19,141 nt of DNA from Propionibacterium sp. (GTDB lineage Bacteria > Actinomycetota > Actinomycetes > Propionibacteriales > Propionibacteriaceae): NCBI GenBank assembly GCA_022837595.1, contig JALHFX010000044.1, positions 1 to 19,141 of the forward strand, in the 5' to 3' direction. A model generated the notes under the pieces. The model did no database searches. It was not told the DNA's origin and was given only the letters and a program-made list of their open reading frames with translations. Made by a program: the position numbers and the translations under genes. Positions 1 through 9,233 of the stretch are shown here, piece after piece (position 1 is the first letter of the stretch; each line of letters begins with the position of its first letter).

Positions 1-753
1 GCATTCCTCGATGCGCAGGAGGCGAGGTCCGAGACCGAACGGCAGACTCGCCTGAAACAGTTCGGAGAGAACGTGAAGAGTCACGTCGATCAGCTGTCAG
101 CCAAGCAGTACTGGAAATCGGATACCGGTAGCCCCGAGTTCGTGGTGCTCTTCATCCCGAGTGAGGCGCTGGGAGCCGAAGCACTGGCGCAGCGCGCAGA
201 TCTGCATGAATACTCGGCGGCCCGCAACATCGTCATCGCAACGCCGACGACGCTGATCGGTCTGTTGCGTGCGGTCGCCTACGGCTGGAAGCAGGCGGCC
301 TTGGCCGACTCGGCTGCCGAGGTCTTCGCACTCGGCCGCGAACTCTACGACCGGCTGGTCACCATGGGAGGCGCGTTCGCGAAACTCGGCCGCTCACTGC
401 AGCAAGCTGTCAATCACTTTAACTCCACGGTCGGTTCGCTCGAGACAAGGGTGCTGGTCAGTGCCCGCCGCTTCCGAGATCTACAAATCACCGAAAAGGA
501 CCTGGCGTCCGCACACGGTATCGAGCAGTCTGCGCGTCCGCTGACAGCACCCGAGCTAGTAGCCAATGCCGACGGTCAAGCACCCGCGTCCACACAGAAG
601 ACGCGGTTAACGCAGATCAGCGAATCCGATGACCTGGCTATGACAGAGTCGGAACTGCTGGGCAGGGCCACCCCCACAATCGCCGAGCTTGTCGACACCG
701 ATACACCGCTGGGCGAGACCGCTCTGCCCGACCTCGGTGAGATCAGCAGCTGA
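1..753 (+). CDS. rmuC: DNA recombination protein RmuC, C-terminal part (5' end outside window)
   Basis: The frame is open from base 1, so the start lies upstream; a GTG at 73 is only an internal valine. The visible 250 residues match the conserved RmuC core: SPEFVVLFIPSEAL, then NIVIATPTTLIGLLRAVAYGW, then a helical stretch ending in GSLETRVLVSARRF. The last 80 or so residues are a low-conservation acidic tail. RmuC proteins are predicted nuclease-like factors that limit recombination at inverted repeats, usually with an N-terminal membrane anchor and coiled coil, which are missing here because of the window edge. The family assignment rests on these motifs. The next gene, ispH, starts 116 bases later from its own promoter-like box. 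Confidence 0.9.
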   Translation, partial: AFLDAQEARSETERQTRLKQFGENVKSHVDQLSAKQYWKSDTGSPEFVVLFIPSEALGAEALAQRADLHEYSAARNIVIATPTTLIGLLRAVAYGWKQAALADSAAEVFALGRELYDRLVTMGGAFAKLGRSLQQAVNHFNSTVGSLETRVLVSARRFRDLQITEKDLASAHGIEQSARPLTAPELVANADGQAPASTQKTRLTQISESDDLAMTESELLGRATPTIAELVDTDTPLGETALPDLGEISS

Positions 754-856
754 CAACAAGCAGTCTGTCGGGTCAACCTTGCGGTACGCCCGATGCGCCG
801 ATCCGACCGGACTGTGCAGCCTCTTGGACAATGTGAATCCGCTTTGACTGGTTCCC

Positions 857-862
857 TACGCT
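857..862 (+). promoter_or_regulatory. -10 box for leaderless ispH transcript
   Basis: TACGCT is followed by 7 bases and then ATG at 870. No purine-rich Shine-Dalgarno sequence precedes the start. TANNNT six to eight bases before the start codon is the actinobacterial leaderless layout and recurs at seven other genes here. No good -35 is seen at 17 bases; a TTGACT lies only 7 bases upstream of the box. Confidence 0.5.
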
Positions 863-869
863 TGTGCAT

Positions 870-1847
870 ATGACTGATCACGGTCCCCAAGCACCCACCA
901 AGCGTGTTGCCGTTGCTGCGCCGCGCGGCTATTGCGCAGGCGTCGACCGAGCGGTGGTCACCGTCGAACGGGCCTTACAGGAATACGGTTCTCCCGTCTA
1001 TGTACGCAAGCAGATCGTCCACAACAAACATGTCGTCGAGGGGCTCGAGGCCAAAGGCGCCATCTTTGTTGACGAACTGGACGCAGTACCGGCTGGTGCT
1101 CTGGTGATCTTCTCGGCGCACGGAATTTCTCCGCAGGTGCGCGAGGAAGCCAAAATGCGCGGCTTACGGACCATCGACGCCACCTGTCCCCTGGTTACCA
1201 AGGTGCATCATGAGGCGAAACGGTTCGCGAACCAGGGTCTGCCCATTCTGTTGATCGGGCATGACGGGCATGAAGAGGTCGAAGGAACCACTGGAGAGGC
1301 GCCGGAGTCGATCATCCTCATTCAACACCCGGACGATGTCGACACCCTCGAGCTTCCCACCGATCAACCAGTGGCCTGGCTCACTCAGACGACGCTGAGT
1401 GTGGATGAGACCGCTCAGACTGTCGGCAAGTTGCGCGAACGGTTCCCCTTGTTGGTCGACCCGCCTTCCGACGACATCTGCTACGCCACACAGAATCGGC
1501 AGGATGCCGTGAAACAGATCGCCTCCCACTCGGACCTGGTGATCGTGGTGGGCTCTCGCAATTCATCGAACTCCGTGCGACTTGTCGAGGTCGCATTGGA
1601 GGCAGGCGCTCAAGCTGCTTACCGGGTGGATGACGCATCCGAGATCGACCCGGCATGGCTCGAATCGGTTAACCAGATCGGCGTCACTTCAGGTGCTTCG
1701 GTACCCGAACGCTTGGTGGATGGTGTCCTGGAACGACTGGTGGAGCTTGGCTTCCCGCCTGCAGTTGAAGAACGCCTGGTCGAAGAATCACTCACTTTCG
1801 CTCTACCTCCCCAGCTGCGCAAACATGACACGCGCCGGCGGCGCTGA
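870..1847 (+). CDS. ispH: 4-hydroxy-3-methylbut-2-enyl diphosphate reductase (IspH/LytB)
   Basis: IspH performs the last step of the MEP pathway, reducing HMBPP to IPP and DMAPP with a [4Fe-4S] cluster in the cytoplasm. The three cluster cysteines are visible, counted from ATG 870: C22 in APRGYCAGVDRA, C106 in DATCPLVTKVHHEA and C204 in DDICYATQNRQ. Other family motifs are VHNKHVVEGL, SAHG, GHDGHEEVEGTTGE, QTTLSVDET and GSRNSSNSVRL. Length (325 aa) is normal. A GTG at 864 is in frame, but the -10 box 7 bases before ATG 870 favours ATG as a leaderless start. The stop TGA shares one base with the xseA start (TGATG), so the two are probably co-transcribed. Its products feed the isoprenyl synthase UppS further along. 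Confidence 0.96.
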   Translation: MTDHGPQAPTKRVAVAAPRGYCAGVDRAVVTVERALQEYGSPVYVRKQIVHNKHVVEGLEAKGAIFVDELDAVPAGALVIFSAHGISPQVREEAKMRGLRTIDATCPLVTKVHHEAKRFANQGLPILLIGHDGHEEVEGTTGEAPESIILIQHPDDVDTLELPTDQPVAWLTQTTLSVDETAQTVGKLRERFPLLVDPPSDDICYATQNRQDAVKQIASHSDLVIVVGSRNSSNSVRLVEVALEAGAQAAYRVDDASEIDPAWLESVNQIGVTSGASVPERLVDGVLERLVELGFPPAVEERLVEESLTFALPPQLRKHDTRRRR

Positions 1848-3082
1848 TGGCGACGACTCCGCCCAGCACCGCGCGCAACTCTGCGGACTCTCCCCAGCCG
1901 CTCGGCACCGTGATCGAACAAGTACGGGGATGGGTCGAGCGTTGCGGCTGGATCTGGGTCAGCGGCCAAGTCATTGAGCTACGTCGCAGACAGGCTCCCA
2001 CCCAGTTTCTTACTCTGCGCGATACCCGCAGCGAACATTCGGCGACCATCACCTGCACCGCCCAAGTGCTGGACGCGGCAGGCCCGCTCACCGAGGGTAT
2101 GACCGTCTTGGCTTGTCTGACCCCAAGAGTCTGGACCAAGAACACGAGTCTTTCGTTCGAATGCGCTGAACTTCGCATTGCCGGTGAAGGCCGCCTGCTC
2201 GTCCAGTTGGAGCAACTGAAACGCAAACTGCAGGCCGAAAGGCTCTTTGATCAAGTACGCAAGAAGAAGCTCCCGTTGCTCCCCAAGGTCATCGGATTGA
2301 TCACCGGGGCGGGAAGCGCGGCTGAACGCGATGTTGTCAGCAACATCCAACGCCGCTGGCCCGGCGCGCAGTTGCGAGTGCGGCATGCCTTGGTGCAAGG
2401 ACCGGGTGCCGCAGCCGATGTGATGACCGGCCTCGCTGAGCTGGACGCGGACCCCGACGTCCAGGTGATTATCATCGCTCGCGGTGGCGGTTCCCTTGAG
2501 GATCTGCTGCCGTTCAGCGATGAAGGATTGGTGCGCGCGGCAAGTGCTGCGGTGACACCGATCATCAGCGCAATCGGACATGAGCCCGACAGCCCGATCC
2601 TCGACTTGGTCGCGGACAGACGCGCGTCCACGCCTACCGAGGCCGCGAAAATTGCGGTACCGGATGCCCGCGAGCAGGCCGAACAGATCACCGATCAATT
2701 GAATCGACTGCGGCAAGCAATCATCATCCGGGTTCGCCACGAGCAGGACTGGCTCACTCAGCTACGATCGCGCCCGGTTTTGCGCGATCCGGCCGGTGGC
2801 TTCGTCGTCCATCAAGAATGGCTGAGTACGCAGCGCGATCGGCTGCAGCGAGCTATCGACCAGCGTCTCGCCGACGAACGCACGGCATTGGCGCACATGC
2901 TGAGCAGGGTGCGAGCAATCTCGCCCAAGGCAACCCTCGAACGGGGCTACGCGATCGTTTCGGATGCCGAAGGCGGCTCAGTTACCTCAGTGAACGATGC
3001 GGATCCTGGCGATCAGCTCCTGCTTTATCTATCGGATGGACGACTCGTCGTCGAAGTGGACTACCAGGAGGAAGATCAATGA
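1847..3082 (+). CDS. xseA: Exodeoxyribonuclease VII large subunit (XseA)
   Basis: This is the catalytic subunit of exonuclease VII, which degrades single-stranded DNA from both ends into oligonucleotides. Residues about 20-115 form the N-terminal OB-fold (WIWVSGQVIEL, FLTLRDTRSEHSATITC). Then comes the catalytic domain: KVIGLITGAGSAAERDVVSNI, the glycine-rich ARGGGSLEDLLPFSDE (about 211-226), ISAIGHEPDSPILDLVADRRASTPTEAA (split here only by position 240-267), followed by a coiled-coil region and a C-terminal LERGYAIV motif. Length 411 aa is typical for actinobacteria. The start overlaps the ispH stop by one base and the stop overlaps the xseB start in ATGA, giving a translationally coupled pair. 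Confidence 0.96.
   Translation: MATTPPSTARNSADSPQPLGTVIEQVRGWVERCGWIWVSGQVIELRRRQAPTQFLTLRDTRSEHSATITCTAQVLDAAGPLTEGMTVLACLTPRVWTKNTSLSFECAELRIAGEGRLLVQLEQLKRKLQAERLFDQVRKKKLPLLPKVIGLITGAGSAAERDVVSNIQRRWPGAQLRVRHALVQGPGAAADVMTGLAELDADPDVQVIIIARGGGSLEDLLPFSDEGLVRAASAAVTPIISAIGHEPDSPILDLVADRRASTPTEAAKIAVPDAREQAEQITDQLNRLRQAIIIRVRHEQDWLTQLRSRPVLRDPAGGFVVHQEWLSTQRDRLQRAIDQRLADERTALAHMLSRVRAISPKATLERGYAIVSDAEGGSVTSVNDADPGDQLLLYLSDGRLVVEVDYQEEDQ
3066..3071 (+). promoter_or_regulatory. Shine-Dalgarno for xseB
   Basis: AGGAGG lies 7 bases before ATG 3079, inside the end of xseA. It fixes the xseB start and contrasts with the leaderless heads of the transcription units. Confidence 0.75.
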
Positions 3083-3315
3083 GCAGCGCAGAACCCGAGC
3101 TGAGCTACGAGCAGGCGCGCCAACAACTCACCGAGGTTGTCACCAAACTCGAATCCGGTGGAGTACCGCTTGCCGAGTCGATGCAGTTGTGGGAGCGAGG
3201 CGAGCAGCTCGCCCGAATCTGTCAGACGTGGCTTGACGGCGCAAAGGCCAAGATCGACGCCGCCCGAGCATCTGAATCCGGTCGGTCACAACCCAGCGAG
3301 CCGTTCCCCGGCTAG
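3079..3315 (+). CDS. xseB: Exodeoxyribonuclease VII small subunit (XseB)
   Basis: This is the small partner of XseA; several copies bind the XseA coiled-coil arm. The 78-residue protein carries the family pattern SYEQARQQLTEVVTKLESGG, then LAESMQLWERGEQLARICQTWL, then a helical AKAKIDAA end and a short polar tail. The start is the ATG in the ATGA overlap with xseA, supported by AGGAGG 7 bases upstream; longer in-frame starts would lie inside xseA. Its TAG stop shares the four bases CTAG with the stop of the convergent phoH gene, so no intergenic space exists. Confidence 0.93.
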   Translation: MSSAEPELSYEQARQQLTEVVTKLESGGVPLAESMQLWERGEQLARICQTWLDGAKAKIDAARASESGRSQPSEPFPG

Positions 3316-4607
3316 AACTCCTCAAGCATCTCCGTCACCAGCGCCGCGATCGGTGAGCGCTCCGAACGGGTCAGCGTAAGGTGAGCGAAAAGCGGATTAC
3401 CTTTCAACCGCTCCACCACCGCTGCGACACCATCGTGGCGACCGACGCGAAGGTTGTCGCGCTGAGCGACATCGTGGGTGAGCACGACCCTCGAGTTCTG
3501 GCCGATACGGCTCAGCACCGTGAGCAAGACGTTACGTTCAAGCGACTGTGCCTCGTCCACTATTACGAAAGCATCATGCAGTGAGCGCCCCCGGATATGG
3601 GTCATCGGCAGCACCTCGAGCATCTCGCGCTGTTCCAGCTCTTCAATGACGTACTTGCTGGTCACCGAACTGAGAGTGTCATAGACCGCTTGACCCCAGG
3701 GGTTCATCTTCTCGTCCTGGCTACCCGGCAGATAGCCGAGCTCTTGGCCACCGACCGCGAAAAGCGGCCGGAAGACCATCACCTTGGAGAATTCGTGACG
3801 TTCCATCACCAGTTCGAGTCCGGCGCACAGCGCCATTGCCGACTTGCCGGTACCTGCGCGCCCGCCCAAGCTGACGATCCCCACAGTGGAGTCAAGCAGC
3901 AGGTCCAAAGCGACCCGTTGCTCGGCGCTGCGTCCGCGTACGCCGAACGCCTCCAGGTCACTACGCACCACCGAAATCCGTCCGTTGGCGAGTTTCCTTC
4001 CAAGCGCCGTGCTGACCGGTGAATGCAGGACCACGCCCGAGTTGACGATGATCTCCTCCGCTTCGGGTATTTCGACCCGACTCGCGGCATAGAGTTCGTC
4101 AACGACCTCCGCGGGAACATCGAGATCGACCATGCCCGTCCAGCCGGAGTCCGCGACTTGCTCGTTGCGGTATTCCTCCGCCTTGAGCCCCATCGCGGCA
4201 GCCTTGACGCGCATCGGTAGGTCTTTACTGACCACGACAACGTCATGGCCTTCGGCGGAATAGTTACGGGCGACCGCAAGGATCCGCGAGTCGTTATCGC
4301 CCAGCCTGAACCCGGGCGGCAGTAACTCAGGGCTAGTGTGGTTCAATTCGATACGCAGATGCCCGCCTTGGGGATTGATCTCGATCGGCTCATCCAAACG
4401 CCCCATCTGCTGCCGCAAATCATCGAGCAGGCGCAGCGCGCTCCGCGCGAAATAGCCCAGATCAGGATGCTGGCGCTTGGCCTCGAGCTCAGTGATCACC
4501 ACGATCGGCAAGACCACGTCGTGCTCGGCGAATCGCCGAACTGCATGCGGGTCACTGAGCAGCACCGATGTGTCCACCAAATAGGTCTTGATACCAGATC
4601 GCTCCAT
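3312..4607 (-). CDS. phoH2: PhoH family protein with N-terminal PIN domain (PhoH2-like RNA helicase/RNase)
   Basis: This is a two-domain protein of 431 aa. The PIN nuclease domain (about 1-150) shows YLVDTSVLL (D12), ITELEAKRQ (E40), GDNDSRILAVA (D104, D106) and VVVVSKDLPMRVKA (D129), so its acidic site appears complete. The PhoH ATPase domain (about 220-431) shows Walker A GGRAGTGKS (248-256), Walker B FVIVDEAQ (347-354) and LTHDVAQRDN. Mycobacterial PhoH2 of this layout is an RNA helicase with sequence-specific RNase activity paired with a small upstream antitoxin, PhoAT; I see no such ORF in the 90 bases upstream. The start has a -10 box 6 bases before ATG. Its stop overlaps the xseB stop. 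Confidence 0.93.
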   Translation of the reverse strand: MERSGIKTYLVDTSVLLSDPHAVRRFAEHDVVLPIVVITELEAKRQHPDLGYFARSALRLLDDLRQQMGRLDEPIEINPQGGHLRIELNHTSPELLPPGFRLGDNDSRILAVARNYSAEGHDVVVVSKDLPMRVKAAAMGLKAEEYRNEQVADSGWTGMVDLDVPAEVVDELYAASRVEIPEAEEIIVNSGVVLHSPVSTALGRKLANGRISVVRSDLEAFGVRGRSAEQRVALDLLLDSTVGIVSLGGRAGTGKSAMALCAGLELVMERHEFSKVMVFRPLFAVGGQELGYLPGSQDEKMNPWGQAVYDTLSSVTSKYVIEELEQREMLEVLPMTHIRGRSLHDAFVIVDEAQSLERNVLLTVLSRIGQNSRVVLTHDVAQRDNLRVGRHDGVAAVVERLKGNPLFAHLTLTRSERSPIAALVTEMLEEF

Positions 4608-4613
4608 ATCTCG

Positions 4614-4619
4614 ACGCTA
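4614..4619 (-). promoter_or_regulatory. -10 box for leaderless phoH2 transcript
   Basis: On the minus strand TAGCGT is followed by 6 bases and then the ATG of phoH2 (4607). No Shine-Dalgarno sequence is visible. Confidence 0.55.
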
Positions 4620-4655
4620 GATGCCCAGCAGCCTCAAGGTTGCGCTTCTATGGAT

Positions 4656-4691
4656 CCTGCCAACGAAATGATCGCTTTGCGGTGTGGCAGG
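4656..4691 (-). terminator. Possible hairpin between trhA and phoH2
   Basis: CCTGCCA and TGGCAGG are perfect 7-base arms, with a partly complementary interior (CGAAA and TTTGCG). It lies just past the trhA stop and before the phoH2 promoter. There is no U-run after it, so terminator function is uncertain. Confidence 0.35.
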
Positions 4692-4697
4692 CCGGGA

Positions 4698-5369
4698 TCA
4701 GATGACCGCGATCAAGATCGCGACCCAGTGACAGATCGCCCCGAGCACGGTCGCCGCGTGAAAGATCTCATGGAAGCCGAACCAGTAGGGGCTCGGATTC
4801 GGACGCTTGAGCGCGTAGACGATAGCGCCGCCGGAGTAGCACAATCCTCCCGCGATCAACAAGACGATTACCGCGATACCGCCGCTCGCCAGCATCTGGG
4901 GTATCCAAAAGACCGCGCACCAACCCATCACCAGGTATAAACCGACATAGAGCCAGCGTGGAGCGCCGATCCACAACACCCGAAAGAGCACATCAATGGC
5001 GGCGACCCCCCAGATCAGACTCAGCAGCGCTACTCGGGATCCTCCGCTGAGCAATGCGACAGCGAGCGGGGTATAGGTGCCTGCGATGAAGATCGCAATA
5101 TTGGAGTGATCGATTCGACGCAGGACGCTCGACACCCTCTCGCTCCACCGACCGCGATGATATGCGGCAGAGTTCCCGAAGAGCGCGACAGCGGTCAGCG
5201 TCCAAATCGCGCAGGCGATCCGCAACGACACTGTTTGGGCCGCGATCAGCAGGATCAACCCACCGATGAGGGAGACCGGAGTGTTCACGAGATGAAGCCA
5301 ACCACGCAGCTTGGGCTTGACCGCTGATGCAGAGATGATGGTCCGGGTCTTGCTGGCTACAACATTCAC
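4698..5369 (-). CDS. trhA: Hemolysin III / TrhA family seven-helix membrane protein (PAQR)
   Basis: This 223-aa integral membrane protein has about seven hydrophobic helices. The predicted metal-binding histidines of the family are present: H71 in SAAYHRGRW, and H200 and H204 in FHEIFHA near the C terminus, with DHSNIAIFIAGTYTPL in the third helix. Family members are called hemolysin III from one Bacillus cereus report; TrhA-type proteins are linked to membrane-lipid and energy homeostasis. The physiological substrate is unknown. The start is GTG 5369; the nearby ATG at 5365 is out of frame and stops at once. The 20-bp palindrome at 5372-5391 begins two bases upstream of the start codon and covers the likely promoter. 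It is divergent from uppS. Confidence 0.88.
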   Translation of the reverse strand: MNVVASKTRTIISASAVKPKLRGWLHLVNTPVSLIGGLILLIAAQTVSLRIACAIWTLTAVALFGNSAAYHRGRWSERVSSVLRRIDHSNIAIFIAGTYTPLAVALLSGGSRVALLSLIWGVAAIDVLFRVLWIGAPRWLYVGLYLVMGWCAVFWIPQMLASGGIAVIVLLIAGGLCYSGGAIVYALKRPNPSPYWFGFHEIFHAATVLGAICHWVAILIAVI

Positions 5370-5371
5370 GT

Positions 5372-5391
5372 AACCTACGGTACCGTAGGTT
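5372..5391. promoter_or_regulatory. Perfect 20-bp palindromic operator candidate
   Basis: AACCTACGGTACCGTAGGTT is identical to its reverse complement over all 20 bases. It lies immediately upstream of the trhA GTG and contains possible minus-strand -10 boxes (TACGGT, TAGGTT). Uninterrupted palindromes of this size over a promoter are typical of dimeric repressors such as TetR-family proteins. The regulator is not in the window. It is about 35 bases from the uppS -10 box, so it may affect both genes. Confidence 0.6.
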
Positions 5392-5425
5392 TGACGTCAG
5401 CAAAATCTCGACCATAGAACGCGGT

Positions 5426-5431
5426 TAGATT
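5426..5431 (+). promoter_or_regulatory. -10 box for leaderless uppS transcript
   Basis: TAGATT is followed by 6 bases and then ATG 5438, with no Shine-Dalgarno sequence. A second possible start at ATG 5444 fits the box less well. Confidence 0.55.
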
Positions 5432-5437
5432 GTTCAT

Positions 5438-6262
5438 ATGCCGATGGTCAGCCTGCAGTCCGGAGTCACTCGGGCGTTCGACGCAATGCCGCGCGAACTC
5501 AAGAAATTGGCCTACCGTCTCTACGAGTCCCGGCTACGCAAACAGCTCCACCCCGACGCACTCCCCCAGCATGTTGCAGTACTTGCAGATGGTAATCGGC
5601 GATGGGCCCGAGCCAACGCTCCTGATCGTCCACTGGCCGCTGGCTATCAGGCCGGGGCCAGCAAGCTCAAGCAGTTCGTCTCCTGGTGTGATGAAGTCGG
5701 CATCCAGATCGTGACCTTATGGGTTTTGTCAACAGACAACCTGAATCGCAATCAAGACGACGAGCTAATGCCGCTGCTCAACGTCATCGTCCAGCTGGTC
5801 AACGATCTCGCGGCGGTGGACGATCATCGCATCTTGGTTGTCGGTGACCTCAGCCTGCTTCCTGATGAGATCGCGGACCCGCTACGAAAAGCCGTCACCG
5901 ACACGCGTGAGCGCCGAGGCACGCATATCAATGTGGCCGTCAGTTACGGTGGACGACACGAGCTGACCGATGCTGTCCGCTCTTTGTTGGCCGAAGAAGC
6001 AGCAAAAGGCACCACGCTCAGTGAATTGGCGGAGAACCTGGAGATTGATCAGATCTCGGAACACCTCTATACGCGAGGTCAGCCTGATCCCGATCTGATC
6101 ATCCGCACGTCAGGTGAGCAGCGATTGAGCGGCTTCTTGATGTGGCAGTCGGCGCACAGCGAGTTCTACTTCTGCGAGGCACTGTGGCCCGACTTCCGCA
6201 AGGTCGACTTCTACCGTGCGTTACGCGACTACGAACAGCGCGAACGCCGTTACGGGGTTTGA
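5438..6262 (+). CDS. uppS: Short-chain Z-isoprenyl diphosphate synthase (UppS family, Rv1086-like)
   Basis: A cis-prenyltransferase of 274 aa that condenses IPP onto an allylic primer. Family motifs are present: HVAVLADGNRRWAR with catalytic D51, AGYQAGASKL, WVLSTDNLNR, VSYGGRHELTDAV and the IPP-binding GQPDPDLIIRTSGEQRLSGF (215-233), then WQSAHSEFYF. The N-terminal PRELKKLAYRLYESRLRKQL and the C-terminal ALRDYEQRERRYG resemble M. tuberculosis Rv1086, a short Z-farnesyl diphosphate synthase, more than the long-chain decaprenyl enzyme. The exact chain length cannot be read from sequence. The start is set by the leaderless -10 box. The gene ends in a hairpin and the repeat array. Confidence 0.93.
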   Translation: MPMVSLQSGVTRAFDAMPRELKKLAYRLYESRLRKQLHPDALPQHVAVLADGNRRWARANAPDRPLAAGYQAGASKLKQFVSWCDEVGIQIVTLWVLSTDNLNRNQDDELMPLLNVIVQLVNDLAAVDDHRILVVGDLSLLPDEIADPLRKAVTDTRERRGTHINVAVSYGGRHELTDAVRSLLAEEAAKGTTLSELAENLEIDQISEHLYTRGQPDPDLIIRTSGEQRLSGFLMWQSAHSEFYFCEALWPDFRKVDFYRALRDYEQRERRYGV

Positions 6263-6279
6263 ACTCGGCTCAGATCATG

Positions 6280-6300
6280 CAGCCGTTGAGGCAACGGCTG
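6280..6300 (+). terminator. Hairpin 18 bases after uppS
   Basis: CAGCCGTTG, loop AGG, CAACGGCTG: a perfect 9-bp stem. It is followed by CTACCGAAAA rather than a U-run. The right arm merges into the first unit of the repeat array. It may act as a weak terminator or be part of the array. Confidence 0.4.
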
Positions 6301-6605
6301 CTACCGAAAACTCCGGCTACCCAGACAGCGGCTACCGAAAGGCCCAGCCACCCCGACAGCGGCCACCGAACTGGTCTCACCTCGCGACAGCGGCTACCGA
6401 GAATCCCAGCGGCTACCGAAAGGCCCAGCCACCCCGACAGCGGCTACCGATAATTGCAGCGGCTACCGAACATCCGGTAGCCGCTGCAATTATCGGTAGC
6501 CGCTGGGAGTGGGCGGGTGATTATCGGTAGCTGGTGTGGTTTCCGGTAGCCGCTGGGACCGTGGCCGTACAGATCGGTAGCTGGTGTGGTTTTCGGTAGC
6601 CGCTG
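6295..6605. repeat. Mirror-symmetric intergenic repeat array 1 (CAGCGGCTACCG core)
   Basis: Thirteen copies of a 12-base core, best form CAGCGGCTACCG, fill the gap between the convergent uppS and thioredoxin-domain genes. In forward orientation CTACCG (or CCACCG) starts at 6301, 6332, 6363, 6394, 6413, 6444 and 6463. In inverted orientation CGGTAG starts at 6475, 6494, 6525, 6544, 6575 and 6594. Every step within an orientation is 31 or 19 bases, and the switch occurs across a 6-base centre (6469-6474). A 37-base segment at 6326 is repeated exactly at 6407. The last core ends at 6605, flush against the stop codon of the next gene. No known family was recognised. Confidence 0.9.
6438..6505. 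repeat. Central 31-bp perfect hairpin of array 1
   Basis: Positions 6438-6468 (core, ATAATTG, core) are perfectly complementary to 6475-6505, with the 6-base loop AACATC. The stem would form in RNA from either strand and could extrude as a cruciform in DNA. Its place between convergent genes suggests a bidirectional transcription block, but no U-tract follows. Confidence 0.9.
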
Positions 6606-8690
<2,085 letters not shown>

Positions 8691-8691
8691 G

Positions 8692-9225
8692 TCAGATCTC
8701 GTAGATCCCGTAGTTACGGACGATCCCGCGGTACTCTTCGTCTCGTGTGACGCCGGTCGGACGAGCACCTGCCGCAAGCGCAGCCGCGATCGAAGCAGTA
8801 TTCTCGCGCTCGATCTTCAGAATCATCCGCTCCAGACCGAGTTCGTCGCGCCCCCAGTCTGCGAGCAACTCGACCGCATTACGTGCGACCCGCTGGCCAC
8901 GCGCGAAATCGGCGACCCAGTAGCCCAACTCACTGACGCGTTCGGATTCATCGATGTTCTGCAACGCGATCGCACCGATCACCTCGTCAGTGGCGTCCGC
9001 GATCGCGAAATTAACACCGCTACGAGCCTGCCAAACGGCACTCGCCGAGACGATGTACTCTTCGGCATCAGCCATCGTGTAGGGGGAGGGCACGCGCGTG
9101 AAATTCTGCAACGTCTCGTCCTGGCAAGCGATGTAGACCGCTTCAGTGTCGGCGGTGGACCAGCTACGCAAGGTGACTGGGCCACCGCCCAGCACTGGCT
9201 GGATATCAGGCCATCGGAGGTTCAT
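8692..9225 (-). CDS. GNAT family N-acetyltransferase (RimJ/RimL-like)
   Basis: This 177-aa protein fits RimJ/RimL-type acetyltransferases: VTLRSWSTADTEAVY at the N terminus, VSELGYWVADFARGQRVARNAV at motif A, LADWGRDELGLERMILKIERENTASIAAALAAG, and a short end. The acetyl-CoA loop normally reads R/QxxGxG/A; here RGQRVA has arginine at the fourth position where glycine is expected. Binding may be altered, or the loop may tolerate it. The substrate cannot be inferred. The gene has a leaderless-type -10 box 8 bases before ATG and leads into the thioredoxin-domain gene with a one-base gap, so the two are probably one transcript. Confidence 0.85.
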   Translation of the reverse strand: MNLRWPDIQPVLGGGPVTLRSWSTADTEAVYIACQDETLQNFTRVPSPYTMADAEEYIVSASAVWQARSGVNFAIADATDEVIGAIALQNIDESERVSELGYWVADFARGQRVARNAVELLADWGRDELGLERMILKIERENTASIAAALAAGARPTGVTRDEEYRGIVRNYGIYEI

Positions 9226-9233
9226 AACTCAAA

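Noticed and set aside
1979..2740. Long minus-strand frame inside xseA
   Set aside because: A shadow of a well-supported gene; no motifs or start signals.
4608..4697. phoAT antitoxin partner upstream of phoH2
   Set aside because: Only 90 bases separate phoH2 from trhA and they hold no overlapping small frame leading into phoH2; the leaderless box starts the transcript at phoH2 itself.
6216..6530. Open frame across uppS end and array 1 encoding SGYRKAQPP-type repeats
   Set aside because: It is a read-through of the DNA repeats in another frame, with no start signal; the mirror symmetry shows the constraint is on DNA or RNA, not protein.
6295..6605. CRISPR array
   Set aside because: Repeats flip orientation in the middle, spacers are 7 or 19 bases, some spacers repeat, and no cas gene is nearby.
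8691..8777. 29-residue extension of the thioredoxin-domain protein
   Set aside because: It overlaps the GNAT coding sequence; family members begin at the xxRLxxxxSPYLRQH region, matching GTG 8690.
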